Shown in pieces: positions 53,113 through 61,822 of a DNA stretch of 64,000 nucleotides. The translations under genes and the position numbers were made by a program. Position 1 is the first letter of the stretch. The number at the start of each line of letters is the position of its first letter. Source of the DNA: Actinomycetospora cinnamomea (GTDB taxonomy: Bacteria > Actinomycetota > Actinomycetes > Mycobacteriales > Pseudonocardiaceae); the NCBI RefSeq assembly GCF_003096675.1, contig NZ_QEKW01000001.1, forward strand, positions 868,001 through 932,000, read 5' to 3'. Below the pieces are notes generated by a model. The model saw only the letters and a program-made list of their open reading frames with translations, did no database searches and was not told the origin of the DNA.

Positions 53113-53143
53113 CAATCCGAGCACGTACTATCCGAGCACGCAA
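53113..53143 (-). promoter_or_regulatory. Shared 31-bp promoter/operator element, copy 2 (upstream of nicX)
   Basis: Reads on the minus strand toward nicX, beginning TTGCGT and ending CTCGGATTG. It matches the nicC element (41863-41893) at 30 of 31 positions, including a 24-base stretch without mismatch. This copy contains two full CGTGCTCGGAT direct repeats with a 15-base period. It ends 18 bases before the nicX ATG. Confidence 0.82.
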
Positions 53144-53228
53144 GGAGTGCAACAGGATCGTCACCGGCATGACGCCGCACGGCCCAGCCCGCGCGTCCGT
53201 GTCACCGGCGCGCCCCTACGCTGCCCCG

Positions 53229-54332
53229 ATGGCCCCGGAGGACGAACGCATCGCCCTGTTCCTCGACTACGAGAACCTCGCGATCGGGGCGCGCGACGGT
53301 CTCGGGGTCTCGCCGTTCGACTTCGGACCCGTCGCCGACGCGCTCGCCGAGCGCGGGCGGGTGGTGACCCGCCGGGCCTACGCGGACTGGTCCGCGTTCG
53401 ACGAGGACCGCCGCCTGCTCGCCCGCGCCCAGGTCGAGCTGATCGAGATCCCGCAGCGCCTCGGGGGATCCCGCAAGAACGCCGCGGACATCAAGATGGC
53501 CGTCGACGCCATCGAGCTGGCCTACGAGCGCGGGTTCGTCACCACGTTCGCCATCGGCACCGGCGACTCCGACTTCACGCCGCTGATGCACAAGCTGCGG
53601 GAGATGGACAAGCGCGTCATCGGCATCGGCGTGCAGTCCTCGACCTCGAAGCTGCTGCCCGCGGCGTGCGACGAGTTCCTGTTCTACGACCGCCTGCCCG
53701 GGGTGGAGGGCCGCCCGGTGCCGGCCCGGCCGTCGCGGCGCCGACCGACCACTCCGGCAGCCGCCCCCGCCCCCGAGCCGGAGCCGGTCGAGCCGGTCGA
53801 GCCGGTCGAGCCCCCCACGCAGGAGGAGGCCGAGTCCGACGGGCCCGACCCCGACCTCGCCACGGTCGTCACCAGCACCCTCGCCGGGCTCGCGCGGGCC
53901 ACCGACGGCCCGGTCCGCGCCTCGACGCTCAAGCGCGCGATCCTGCGCAAGGACCCCACGTTCGACGAGGGCGACCAGGGGTTCCGCGGCTTCGGCGAGC
54001 TCCTGCGCCACCTCGAGGGACGCGGGGTGCTGGCTCTCACGCCGGGCACCGCCGCCGGCGACCCCGAGGTGGCGTTCCCCGAGGACACCTCGGCCGAGGA
54101 CGAGGCGTTCGCCCTCTTCGCCACCACCGTGCGCGACCTGGAGGACTCCGGCGGCGGACCGCCCCAGCTCTCCGGGCTCAAGGACCAGATGCGCAAGCGC
54201 GACCCGGGGTTCTCGGAGAAGCGCTACGGGTTCAACGGCTTCCTGTCCTTCGCCCGCGCCGCGCGTGCCCGCGACCTCGTCACGATGGAGTGGGACGAGG
54301 GCCGCGGCGACTACCAGCTGTCGGTGTACTGA
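53229..54332 (+). CDS. NYN-domain ribonuclease-like protein with two LOTUS/OST-HTH domains
   Basis: A 367-residue protein. Residues 8-155 are a NYN (PIN-like) domain: IALFLDYENLAIGAR has the first acidic residue, NAADIKMAVDAIELAYE the second, and IGTGDSDFTPLMHKLRE the third; this fold cuts RNA with metal ions. A Pro/Glu linker containing three EPV repeats follows, then two winged-helix OST-HTH repeats (about 215-285 and 298-365), each ending in a GF-GF segment. OST-HTH domains bind RNA. The ATG at 53229 begins the NYN domain. Confidence 0.85.
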   Translation: MAPEDERIALFLDYENLAIGARDGLGVSPFDFGPVADALAERGRVVTRRAYADWSAFDEDRRLLARAQVELIEIPQRLGGSRKNAADIKMAVDAIELAYERGFVTTFAIGTGDSDFTPLMHKLREMDKRVIGIGVQSSTSKLLPAACDEFLFYDRLPGVEGRPVPARPSRRRPTTPAAAPAPEPEPVEPVEPVEPPTQEEAESDGPDPDLATVVTSTLAGLARATDGPVRASTLKRAILRKDPTFDEGDQGFRGFGELLRHLEGRGVLALTPGTAAGDPEVAFPEDTSAEDEAFALFATTVRDLEDSGGGPPQLSGLKDQMRKRDPGFSEKRYGFNGFLSFARAARARDLVTMEWDEGRGDYQLSVY

Positions 54333-54344
54333 GCGACGGCGCGG

Positions 54345-55064
54345 TCACCGGTGCTGCCGTCGGCTCCCGCCGTGCCAGTCCTCGACCACGCCGACCTCGC
54401 CGGCCGCGACGCCGAACGCCGGCAGCTGCGGCTGCTCGCGCAGGCTGCGCTTGAGCTCGGCGAACCCCGGGAACCGGGCCAGCCCGACGGCGTGGTCCCA
54501 CAGCTCGCCCGCCTGCTCCTCGGTCGGCATCCGGCTGATCACGGGCCCGAAGAACGCGAGGCCGTCCGGCGGGTCCACCTGGATGATCGGGGTGCCGACG
54601 TCGCGCCCGGTGGCGGCCAGCGCCTCGTCGGTCTCGGCCTGGACCACCGTGTCCCAGGCGGTGTCCTCGACGGTCTCCGCGAGCTCGGGCGGGAGCCCCG
54701 CCGTCGTCAGCACGCCCGCGACGAACGCGTCGGTGCCGCGCGCGCCCTTCGCCTCGGCGGTGTCGGGCACCGGCTCCTGCTCGAAGACGTGGCGCCCGAA
54801 GGCCTCCTGCAGACGGTCGAGGGCCTCGGGCCCGTGCTCCTTGCGCACCCGCGCCGCGACGCGCAGCGCCCGCAGGCCCGCCGTGTGGCCCGCCTCGTAC
54901 TCGGGCGGGAACTGCGCGTCGTAGTCGACGTGGGCGTTGAGCAGGCGCAGCGAGATGAAGCGCCACTCGATCGCGAGGTCCCGCTGCGGGGCCACCAGGC
55001 GCAGCCACTTGCTCGTCATCCAGCAGAACGGGCAGACGGGGTCGAACCAGAAGCGGACGTCCAT
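54345..55064 (-). CDS. DsbA-family mycothiol-dependent nitroreductase-like protein
   Basis: A 239-residue thioredoxin-fold protein with a helical insert. VRFWFDPVCPFCWMTSKWL carries the active CxxC (C11 and C14); VGTPIIQVDPPDGLAFFGPVIS supplies the cis-proline and substrate loop. It closely resembles M. tuberculosis Rv2466c, a mycothiol-dependent reductase, which fits a mycothiol-using actinobacterium. The start is ATG 55064. The partner and physiological substrate are not evident from the locus. Confidence 0.83.
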   Translation of the reverse strand: MDVRFWFDPVCPFCWMTSKWLRLVAPQRDLAIEWRFISLRLLNAHVDYDAQFPPEYEAGHTAGLRALRVAARVRKEHGPEALDRLQEAFGRHVFEQEPVPDTAEAKGARGTDAFVAGVLTTAGLPPELAETVEDTAWDTVVQAETDEALAATGRDVGTPIIQVDPPDGLAFFGPVISRMPTEEQAGELWDHAVGLARFPGFAELKRSLREQPQLPAFGVAAGEVGVVEDWHGGSRRQHR

Positions 55065-55116
55065 GCCCGCGATCTTCTCCTCCGACCGCCCCGTCCCGCC
55101 GTGCGAGGGGACGAGG

Positions 55117-55419
55117 ATGTGCCCCGTGACCGCCTACTGGATCAACACCTTCACCGCCGTGCACGACGACGAGAAGCTCGCGGCCTACATCGCGCTCGCC
55201 GGACCCGCGATGACCGGCGCCGGCGGGCGGTTCCTCGCCCGGGGCACCCCGGCCGCCGTCTTCGAGCAGGCGACGGTGCAGCGCACGACGCTCATCGCGT
55301 TCCCCGACGTCGACACGGCCGTCGCCGCCTACCACTGTCCGGCCTACCAGGAGGCGCTGCGCGCGCTCGGTGACGGCGCCGAGCGCGAGATCCGGATCAT
55401 CGAGGGGCTCCCGACCTAA
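55117..55419 (+). CDS. DUF1330 family protein
   Basis: A 100-residue protein with a dimeric alpha/beta-barrel (ferredoxin-like) fold: YWINTFTAVHDDEKLAAYIALAGPAM, GGRFLARG and LIAFPDVDTAVAAYHCPAYQEAL are the DUF1330 signature. ATG 55117 is used; an in-frame GTG at 55126 is an alternative. It is divergent from the DsbA-like gene, and its stop overlaps the convergent SDR stop by two bases. Function unknown. Confidence 0.8.
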   Translation: MCPVTAYWINTFTAVHDDEKLAAYIALAGPAMTGAGGRFLARGTPAAVFEQATVQRTTLIAFPDVDTAVAAYHCPAYQEALRALGDGAEREIRIIEGLPT

Positions 55420-56192
55420 CTCCCGCCCACCCGGTCCTGCAGGCGGCGCATCCCGGCGAGCCAGCGCTCGTAGTCCTCGCCCTTGCGCCGGAAGAAGGCC
55501 AGGACCTCGGCATGTGGCAGCACGAGGAACTGCTCGCGCCCGATGCCCTCGACCACGGCGGCGGCGACGGCCGCGGGCGACAGCACCTCCCCGGCGGCGC
55601 GGACCGCGCCGGTGGCCGTGGCGCCCATGCCGTCCGGGTCGGTCTCGAGCATCGGCGTCGCCACGCCCATGGGGCAGACGGTGGTGACGCGGACCCCCCG
55701 CGAGCCGTAGGTCACCGAGAGCCACTCGGCGAAGGCCACGGCCGCGTGCTTGCTCACCGCGTACGGCGCGGAGCCGATCTGGGTGAGCAGGCCGGCCGCC
55801 GACGCGGTCGAGACGAAGTAGCCCTCGCCGCGCGCCAGCCAACCCGGGAGCAGGAGGCGCGCGGCGGTGATGTGCGCGCGCAGGTTGACGTCGAGCACCG
55901 TGTCCCACACGGCGTCCGGGGTCTCGACGGGATCGGTGCCGGCGCCGACGCCCGCGTTGGCGAGGTAGACGTCGACCGGGCCGACCTCGCACGCGACCTC
56001 GTCCAGCAGGGCCGCCGTGGCGTCGGCGTCGGTGACGTCCAGCGCCCGGGACAGCACGGCGTGCTCGTGGTCGGGGGCGGTGAGGTCGGTGGCCGCGACC
56101 CGGGCGCCGGCGTCGGCGAGCGCGGTCACCAGCGCCCGCCCGATCCCCCCGCCGGCCCCGGTGACGACGGCGACGCGATCACGCAGCTCCAT
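55416..56192 (-). CDS. Short-chain dehydrogenase/reductase
   Basis: A 258-residue classical SDR with cofactor loop VTGAGGGIGRAL, NAG motif LANAGVG, catalytic serine in VSTASAAG and YAVSKHAA (Y and K). D40 in the second strand (VAATDL) suggests NAD rather than NADP. The ATG at 56192 is twelve bases from the stop of the upstream thiolase, so the pair forms an operon, probably for oxidation of a fatty or branched acyl chain or an alcohol. Substrate unknown. Confidence 0.88.
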   Translation of the reverse strand: MELRDRVAVVTGAGGGIGRALVTALADAGARVAATDLTAPDHEHAVLSRALDVTDADATAALLDEVACEVGPVDVYLANAGVGAGTDPVETPDAVWDTVLDVNLRAHITAARLLLPGWLARGEGYFVSTASAAGLLTQIGSAPYAVSKHAAVAFAEWLSVTYGSRGVRVTTVCPMGVATPMLETDPDGMGATATGAVRAAGEVLSPAAVAAAVVEGIGREQFLVLPHAEVLAFFRRKGEDYERWLAGMRRLQDRVGGS

Positions 56193-56204
56193 GGGCGGAG
56201 CGTG

Positions 56205-57353
56205 TCAGACCCGCTCGATGATCGTGGCGTTCGACTGGCCGCCGCCCTCGCACATGGTCTGCAGGCCGCGCGTGCCGCCGGTGCGCGCCAGCTCGTGAAC
56301 GAGCTTGGTCGCGAGGACCGCGCCGGTGGCGCCCAGCGGGTGGCCCATGGCGATCGCCCCGCCGTTGACGTTGGTGCGCTCGAGCGGCGCGCCGGTCTCC
56401 TGCGCCCACGCCAGCACGACGGGCGCGAACGCCTCGTTGCACTCGAAGAGGTCGACGTCGTCGACGGTCAGCCCGGCGCGGCGCAGCACGGCGCGCGTCG
56501 CGGGGATCGGGCCGGTGAGCATGAGCACCGGGTCCTCCCCCACCACGGCCATCGTCGACACCTTCGCCACCGGCGTGAGCCCGTGCGTGCGCACCGCGTC
56601 CTCCGACGCCACGAGCAGCGCCGCGGCGCCCACCGAGACCTGGCTGGACACCGCCGCGGTGAGGTCGTAGCCCTCGCGGAGCGGCGGCAGCGTCGACATC
56701 TTCTCGACGTTCGCGTCCCGCCGGATGCCCTCGTCGCGGTCGAGGCCCTCGAGCGGCGCGATCTGTCCGGTGAACCGGCCCTCGTCGGTGGCCCGGGCGG
56801 CGCGGCGGTGGCTCTCGACCGCGAACTCCTCCATCTGCGCGCGCGAGAAGCCCCACTTCTCGGCGATCAGCTGGGCGCCGCGGAACTGGCTGATCTCCTG
56901 CTCGCCGTAGCGCTCGATCCACCCGGCGCCCTCGCGGCGGGTGCCCATGCGCTCGAGCACCGCGGCGTTGGCGTCGAGGGGGACGATCGCCATGTTCTCG
57001 ACGCCCGCGGCGATCACCATGTCCTGGGTGCCCGAGAGCACGGCCTGCGCGGCGAAGTGCAGCGCCTGCTGCGAGGAGCCGCAGGCACGGTTGATCGTCG
57101 TCCCGGGGACGTGCTCGGGGTAGCCGGCCGACAGCCAGGCCGTCCGGCCGATCACCCCGGCCTGCGGACCGAGCTGGGAGACGCAGCCCATGAGCACGTC
57201 CTCGACCGCGCCCGGGTCGATCCCCGTGCGCTCCACCAGGGCCCGCAGCGCGTGCGCCCCCAGCTCGGCCGGGTGCACGTCGGCCAGCGCGCCCTTGCGC
57301 GTCCCGACCGGCGTGCGGACGGCGTCGACGATGTACGCCTCGGTCAGGGGCAC
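56205..57353 (-). CDS. Acetyl-CoA C-acyltransferase (thiolase)
   Basis: A 382-residue thiolase: nucleophile C91 (INRACGSSQQAL), the GHPLGATGA histidine near residue 338 and the final cysteine near 368 (TMCEGGGQSNA). MPLTEAYIVDAVRTPVG is the usual N-terminus. GTG 57353 has GAGGAGG eight bases upstream. It should cleave or condense 3-ketoacyl-CoA; being degradative or biosynthetic cannot be decided. First gene of a two-gene unit with the SDR. Confidence 0.9.
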   Translation of the reverse strand: MPLTEAYIVDAVRTPVGTRKGALADVHPAELGAHALRALVERTGIDPGAVEDVLMGCVSQLGPQAGVIGRTAWLSAGYPEHVPGTTINRACGSSQQALHFAAQAVLSGTQDMVIAAGVENMAIVPLDANAAVLERMGTRREGAGWIERYGEQEISQFRGAQLIAEKWGFSRAQMEEFAVESHRRAARATDEGRFTGQIAPLEGLDRDEGIRRDANVEKMSTLPPLREGYDLTAAVSSQVSVGAAALLVASEDAVRTHGLTPVAKVSTMAVVGEDPVLMLTGPIPATRAVLRRAGLTVDDVDLFECNEAFAPVVLAWAQETGAPLERTNVNGGAIAMGHPLGATGAVLATKLVHELARTGGTRGLQTMCEGGGQSNATIIERV

Positions 57354-57437
57354 GGAGGTCCTCCTCGGGAGCGCGAGCGTGTGGCGTGACGGACACCGAG
57401 TGTCTGCGATGGCCCACCGCTGACACCAGCGGTGATC

Positions 57438-58292
57438 TCAGCCGGCGGCGCCGGCCTCGCGGACGAGGCGGCGGGCGCGGTCGATCTCCGGCGGTGCGGG
57501 GAGGTCGGGCAGCAGGGTCGTCGCCGTCCGCAGGGCCCGCAGGGCGACGGTGACACCGAGGTCGGTGGTCGGCAGACCCGGCAGGCCGTACATCCGCCGG
57601 GCCCAGCGCGGCAGGGTCGCGAAGGACACCGCGGCGATCGACGACAGCGCCACCGCGATCCCGGTCGGGGCGCTCGGCTGCGGGGTCAGCAGCCCGCCCA
57701 CGCCCCACCGCGCCTCGTCGGTGAGCCGCAGCTCCGGGCGGATGCGCGCGAAGTAGGCCGCGAGCTCGGCCCGCGACGCCGGCACCGTCGGCGGGTCGAG
57801 CCCCAGGAGCTCCGCCGCGCGCACGCTCTCCGCGACGTAGGCGTCGGCCTCCTCGTCGTCGACCACGCCCGCCCGCCGCGCCACGTCGACGTACGAGTCG
57901 ATCTCGGCGTTGTGCACCCAGAGCAGGTTCTCCGGGTCGTCGAGGGCGAAGGAGGTGCCGTCGGGCTCGCGGCCGCGCAGCATCGCGTGCATCCGGCGCA
58001 CCCGCGCCGCGGCGTTCTCCACGTCGGCGCGCGAGCCGAACGTCCGGGTGCCGACGAAGCCGACCGTGCGCTGGAAGCGCGGCCACGCCTTCTTCGGGTC
58101 GAACAGCGCCGAGTTCTGGTAGGTCCCGCGCATCACCCGCGGGTGCAGCGACTGCAGCAGCAGCGCCCGCATGCCGGCGACCCACAGCACCGGCTCCAGC
58201 TGCACCCGCCACGTCACCGACCTCGGCCCGAAGAGCCCGAGGTCGGTGGCGTCGGGGCCCCCCTCGAACGTGTCCACGGCACCCGTCGTCAT
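57438..58292 (-). CDS. Oxygenase MpaB-family protein (DUF2236)
   Basis: A helical haem-binding-type protein of about 284 residues: LGLFGPRSVTWRVQLEPVLWVAGMRALLLQSLHPRV is the DUF2236 N-terminal signature (split at about residues 20-37 and 38-55), with LLWVHNAEIDSYV and the GVVDDEEADAYVAE segment following. Such proteins are related to latex-clearing oxygenase. The ATG at 58292 is preferred because an upstream in-frame GTG at 58358 would leave only 17 bases to the divergent gene. Substrate unknown. Confidence 0.78.
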   Translation of the reverse strand: MTTGAVDTFEGGPDATDLGLFGPRSVTWRVQLEPVLWVAGMRALLLQSLHPRVMRGTYQNSALFDPKKAWPRFQRTVGFVGTRTFGSRADVENAAARVRRMHAMLRGREPDGTSFALDDPENLLWVHNAEIDSYVDVARRAGVVDDEEADAYVAESVRAAELLGLDPPTVPASRAELAAYFARIRPELRLTDEARWGVGGLLTPQPSAPTGIAVALSSIAAVSFATLPRWARRMYGLPGLPTTDLGVTVALRALRTATTLLPDLPAPPEIDRARRLVREAGAAG

Positions 58293-58375
58293 GTCGAGGG
58301 GGTCTCCGATCCGGCGCGCGTCAACCGCGGACGCTGAACGTGGAGTCGGGAAGTCCACACCGCTAGTTTGCCCGC

Positions 58376-59146
58376 GTGGTCGCGCTGCCGATCTGGCTGC
58401 TGTTCGTGCTGCTGGTGGTGGTGGCCCCGGCGGCGGCCATCGGCCTGCAGGTGCTCGTGCGGCGCCGCTGGCCCCACCTCGCCGAGGGCGACCACAACGA
58501 CGTCGCCGGGTTCATCATCGCGATCGTCGGCGTCATCTACGCCGTGCTGCTGGCGTTCGTGGTCATCGTGTCGTGGGAGCAGTTCAGCCGCGCCGAGAGC
58601 GTCGTGGGCCAGGAGGCGAGTGCCCTGCGCGGCCTCTACCGCGAGAGCCACGCGTTCCCGCCCGACGTGCGCGAGCGCCTCGAGGTCGACGTGCGCGCGT
58701 ATGCCGAGGCGGTCGTGACCCGTGAGTGGCCCGCGATGGGTCGCGGCGAGCCCGGCGACCCGGCGGTCGCGGCCGTCATCGACCGCACCGCCGCCGACCT
58801 CGCGACCCTCCCCGCCGACACCCCGGTGCGGGAGGCGTACGTCGGGGTCGAGGCCGACCGGTTCGCCGAGCTCGTCTCGTCCCGCTCCCACCGGCTCGAC
58901 TTCGTCGAGCAGGGGCTGCCCGGCGTGCTGTGGGTCGCGCTCGTGTTCGGCGGCGTGGTGACGGTCGGCTTCGCGATGATCTTCGGCCTGCGCAGCACCG
59001 CCCTGCACACGATCATGACGGGCAGCCTCGCCGCGGTGATCGGTGTGCTGCTCTTCGTCGCCGTGGCGATCGACCGCCCGTTCGCCGGCGACGTCGCGGT
59101 GCGCCCCGTCCCGATCGAGCGCGTGCTCACCGACTTCGGGCGCTGA
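58376..59146 (+). CDS. Bestrophin-like domain (DUF4239) membrane protein
   Basis: A 256-residue membrane protein with N-terminal helices at about 3-25 and 43-66 (VAGFIIAIVGVIYAVLLAFVVIVSWEQ) and C-terminal helices near 187-210 and 218-235, enclosing a soluble helical region. The pattern is that of DUF4239, a bestrophin-like family. GTG 58376 is the first start. Function unknown; ion channel activity is only suggested by the distant bestrophin resemblance. Confidence 0.75.
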   Translation: MVALPIWLLFVLLVVVAPAAAIGLQVLVRRRWPHLAEGDHNDVAGFIIAIVGVIYAVLLAFVVIVSWEQFSRAESVVGQEASALRGLYRESHAFPPDVRERLEVDVRAYAEAVVTREWPAMGRGEPGDPAVAAVIDRTAADLATLPADTPVREAYVGVEADRFAELVSSRSHRLDFVEQGLPGVLWVALVFGGVVTVGFAMIFGLRSTALHTIMTGSLAAVIGVLLFVAVAIDRPFAGDVAVRPVPIERVLTDFGR

Positions 59147-59149
59147 CGA

Positions 59150-59935
59150 TCACTCCCGCACGGTCTCCAGGTCGCGCACGAGCCGGGGCAGGATCTCCCC
59201 GACCCCGCCCCGCAGCACGGAAGTGGCGACGTCGTCGTACGGGGTCGGCTCCCCGTTGACGATGATGACGTCCGCACCCGCGGCCGCGGCCAGGTCGACG
59301 ACGCCCGCCGCCGGGTGCACTCCCAGCGACGTGCCCACCGCGAGCAGGACGTCGGCCTCGACGGCCGCGCGCCGGGCGCGGAGCAGCACGCCGGCGTCCA
59401 GCTCCTGGCCGAACGAGATCGTCGCGGACTTGAGGATGCCGCCGCAGCCGGGGCACGCCGGGTCGTCCTCCCCCGCCGCGACCCGCTCGAGCGCCTCGCC
59501 CATCGGCGCGCGCCGGCCGCACGACAGGCACTCCACGTGGTGCAGCGTCCCGTGCAGCTCCACCACGAGGTCGGGCGACGAGCCCGCGGCCTGGTGGAGC
59601 TCGTCGATGTTCTGCGTGAGCAGGGCGAACAGCCGGCCCGAACGCTCGAGGGCGACCAGGGCGGTGTGCGCCGGCCCGGGGCGCGCCCGCCACACCGGGT
59701 GCGCGGCCCTCTGGCGCCAGGACTCCCGGCGCACCTCGGGGTCGGAGACGTACGCCTGCAGCGTCGAGAGGCGCTCGGCCCTCGGGTCCCGCGTCCACAC
59801 GCCCTGAGGGCCGCGGAAATCGGGGATGCCGGAGTCCGTGGACACGCCCGCCCCGCTCAGCACCGTCACGCGGCGCGCGCGAGCCAGCATGTCCGCTGTG
59901 CGCTCGATGTCCGGTTCGGCGACGTGGTCGGTCAT
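59150..59935 (-). CDS. NAD-dependent protein deacylase (sirtuin)
   Basis: A 261-residue Sir2-family enzyme. NAD motifs are VLSGAGVSTDSGIPDFRG and LTQNIDELH, the catalytic histidine is in VELHGTLHHVEC, and the zinc finger uses CLSC and CPGC. It removes acyl groups from lysine with NAD. The ATG at 59935 has GGAGG only one base upstream; there is no better start. It is convergent with the DUF4239 gene, four bases away. Confidence 0.92.
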   Translation of the reverse strand: MTDHVAEPDIERTADMLARARRVTVLSGAGVSTDSGIPDFRGPQGVWTRDPRAERLSTLQAYVSDPEVRRESWRQRAAHPVWRARPGPAHTALVALERSGRLFALLTQNIDELHQAAGSSPDLVVELHGTLHHVECLSCGRRAPMGEALERVAAGEDDPACPGCGGILKSATISFGQELDAGVLLRARRAAVEADVLLAVGTSLGVHPAAGVVDLAAAAGADVIIVNGEPTPYDDVATSVLRGGVGEILPRLVRDLETVRE

Positions 59936-60077
59936 ACCTCCACGATTCCAGCGTTCACTCGACCGTGGACCTGCTGTAACGCACACCGGACTCACCTCGA
60001 CCACACCCGTGCGGCGTCGCGAGCACCCCCGGGTGACGGAACCCCCGGCTCCGGCCCGCGGAGTGGGGAGGGGTGTC

Positions 60078-60605
60078 GTGGGGACCCACCGCAACCTGTC
60101 GTCGCGCGTCATCGGTGTGCACGGACTTCCGGCACCGGTCATCTCGCTGATCCAGGAGCAGGCGGAGGCACGCGGGCTGTACCGCGACCCGCTGCCCCAC
60201 GTCACGCACGGGCTGCGCACCGACGAGGTCGTCAGCGCCGGGCGGCGGTTCGGCCGTGCGCGGCCGCGCCGGCACGCCACCGAACTCCTGCTGACCCCCG
60301 ACGTCCTCGTCGTCAGTGACCGTGACCCCGACCGGGACGGGGCCGACCCCGACGCCCAGGTGACGTTCCACCACCTGCACCAGATCGAGGTCACCGCGGC
60401 CGGTGAGGGACAGGCCGGCGCGACGCTGCTCAGCACGCCGGTCGGCTCCACCGAGCGCAGCACGTACGCCGTGCCGTCGGACGGGGGCCCCGAGACCGTG
60501 CGCTTCCTGGAGGCCCTCGTCGACGCCGCGGCACAGGCCCGCGGGACGGCCGACGTGCCGTCGTCGCGGACCCCGGTGGAGTCGTTGTCGCCCGAGTACT
60601 CCTAG
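60078..60605 (+). CDS. Hypothetical protein, possible PH-like domain
   Basis: A 175-residue soluble protein with no recognised family. The middle (about residues 60-130) alternates hydrophobic strands: ATELLLTPDVLVVSDRD, VTFHHLHQIEVTAA, GSTERSTYAVPSDG, then a C-terminal helix RFLEALVDAAAQA, which resembles a pleckstrin-homology-like barrel. GTG 60078 follows GGGGAGGGG. It is divergent from the sirtuin. Fold assignment is a guess from strand pattern. Confidence 0.6.
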   Translation: MGTHRNLSSRVIGVHGLPAPVISLIQEQAEARGLYRDPLPHVTHGLRTDEVVSAGRRFGRARPRRHATELLLTPDVLVVSDRDPDRDGADPDAQVTFHHLHQIEVTAAGEGQAGATLLSTPVGSTERSTYAVPSDGGPETVRFLEALVDAAAQARGTADVPSSRTPVESLSPEYS

Positions 60606-60821
60606 CCCTCCGGCCGTCCCGCGCGCCACGGTGACGTTGCGGCGACGACCCCGCCGGTGCTGTGGGCTCAACCGCCGGCGGAGCCGCCCCGACCACCAGC
60701 CCTCGGCCGGCGGCGCACGACCGATTCCCGATCCGCATGCTCGACCAAACCGCCCCGAGCCCGGTGCCGCCGACGTACGCCGCGCGGGCGAGATGCCGGC
60801 GCCTCGCGGGAGACTCCGACC

Positions 60822-61361
60822 GTGACCCCTGCCGCCGACGCCGAGGCCGTCCTCGCCGGTCTCGTGCGGCCGCCGATCGCGCCCGCCGACATCCCGACGC
60901 GAGTCCCGCGGGAGCCAGGCGTCTACGCCTGGTGGGCACACCCGACGATCCTGCCCGGCGTGCCGGGCCCGGCCCATCCCGACGAGGCCGGACTGCGGCT
61001 GCTGTACGTCGGCCGCGCGACGGCGCTCCGATCGCGCCTCGGCCGGAACCACATGCGGCGGACGGGCAGCTCGACACTTCGCCGGACGCTCGCGGGGCTG
61101 CTCCTCGACGAGGAGGGGTACCGGACGCGGTGGACCGACCGTGTCGTCCTGGTCGACGAGGACGAGGCGAGGCTGACGACGTGGATGGGGGCCAACCTCC
61201 GCGTGTCCTGGTGCACCCACACGGAGCCGCGCCAGGTCGAGGGCGACGTCATCAGAGCACTCGGGCCGCCGCTGAACGTCGACCATGCCTCGGGTCCCTC
61301 CCGTGCGGCCGTCAAGGCGGCGCGGAAGCGGTACCACGGCAGCGCAAGCCCTCGTCCGTAG
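60822..61361 (+). CDS. GIY-YIG-like nuclease-domain protein
   Basis: A 179-residue protein. [11 protein letters not shown] and [20 protein letters not shown] supply the GVY and YVG strands of a GIY-YIG domain, with an arginine in the following helix, then [14 protein letters not shown]. The C-terminal [25 protein letters not shown] contains the glutamate and the P-LN motif of this domain. It could be a small nuclease, but the motif is variant and catalysis is uncertain. GTG 60822 has GGGAG eleven bases upstream. The gene lies just upstream of tRNA-Arg. Confidence 0.72.
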   Translation: MTPAADAEAVLAGLVRPPIAPADIPTRVPREPGVYAWWAHPTILPGVPGPAHPDEAGLRLLYVGRATALRSRLGRNHMRRTGSSTLRRTLAGLLLDEEGYRTRWTDRVVLVDEDEARLTTWMGANLRVSWCTHTEPRQVEGDVIRALGPPLNVDHASGPSRAAVKAARKRYHGSASPRP

Positions 61362-61424
61362 CGGTGACACCCACGTCGAGGGCCGCGTGACCGGAGGGGA
61401 ACCACCGGTAGTCTGCGGTCGAGG

Positions 61425-61497
61425 GCCCCCGTAGCTCAGGGGATAGAGCACCGCTCTCCTAAAGCGGGTGTCGCAGGTTCGAATCCTGCCGGGGGCG
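61425..61497 (+). tRNA. tRNA-Arg (anticodon CCT)
   Basis: The 73 bases fold as a tRNA: acceptor GCCCCCG pairs with CGGGGGC, the D-arm is GCTCAGGGGATAGAGC, the anticodon stem CCGCT/AGCGG encloses loop CTCCTAA with anticodon CCT, and the T-arm contains GGTTCGAATCC. The discriminator is G. It reads the rare arginine codon AGG. The spacer after it holds decayed accessory sequence. Confidence 0.96.
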
Positions 61498-61822
61498 CTG
61501 GGCCTGACGGCAAGTCAGAGAGGGCGGCCACGCCGAGCTCGGGTGATCTGTCGGTGCCATCCCTTCGCCCCGCGGGTCGGGGGCATGGAGTGCTGTGGCA
61601 AGCACCCCGCGGCCGCTGCCGCGGCCGGTCTGCGACCGATCGTCGACCCCGACGCGGGCCCAGGCGCGCCCGCAACCCGAACGGAGACGACGTAAGAAGA
61701 TCAAGAACCGAAGCGAGCAGGGGTTGACCGGCCCCGCTCCTCCAGAAATGACCTCTGCTCCGGCACCACCCCCTTGGTCCGGGAGTCGCCACCGCACCAT
61801 GCCGTCGGGGCTCGCCAGTACT
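61498..61822. other. Spacer between tRNA-Arg and a decayed toxin-antitoxin remnant
   Basis: A 325-base stretch with no convincing gene. Open frames reading leftward through it run antisense into the tRNA and are artefacts. A short AC/AG-rich patch near 61690-61720 (ACGTAAGAAGATCAAGAACC) has lower GC than the surroundings. I see no integrase or duplicated tRNA 3' end. Confidence 0.5.

Noticed and set aside
61436-61800. Leftward open frames ending in sequences like GFEPATPALGERC and RQDSNLRHPL
   Set aside because: These are the well-known artefact of translating the antisense of a tRNA gene, here tRNA-Arg at 61425-61497.
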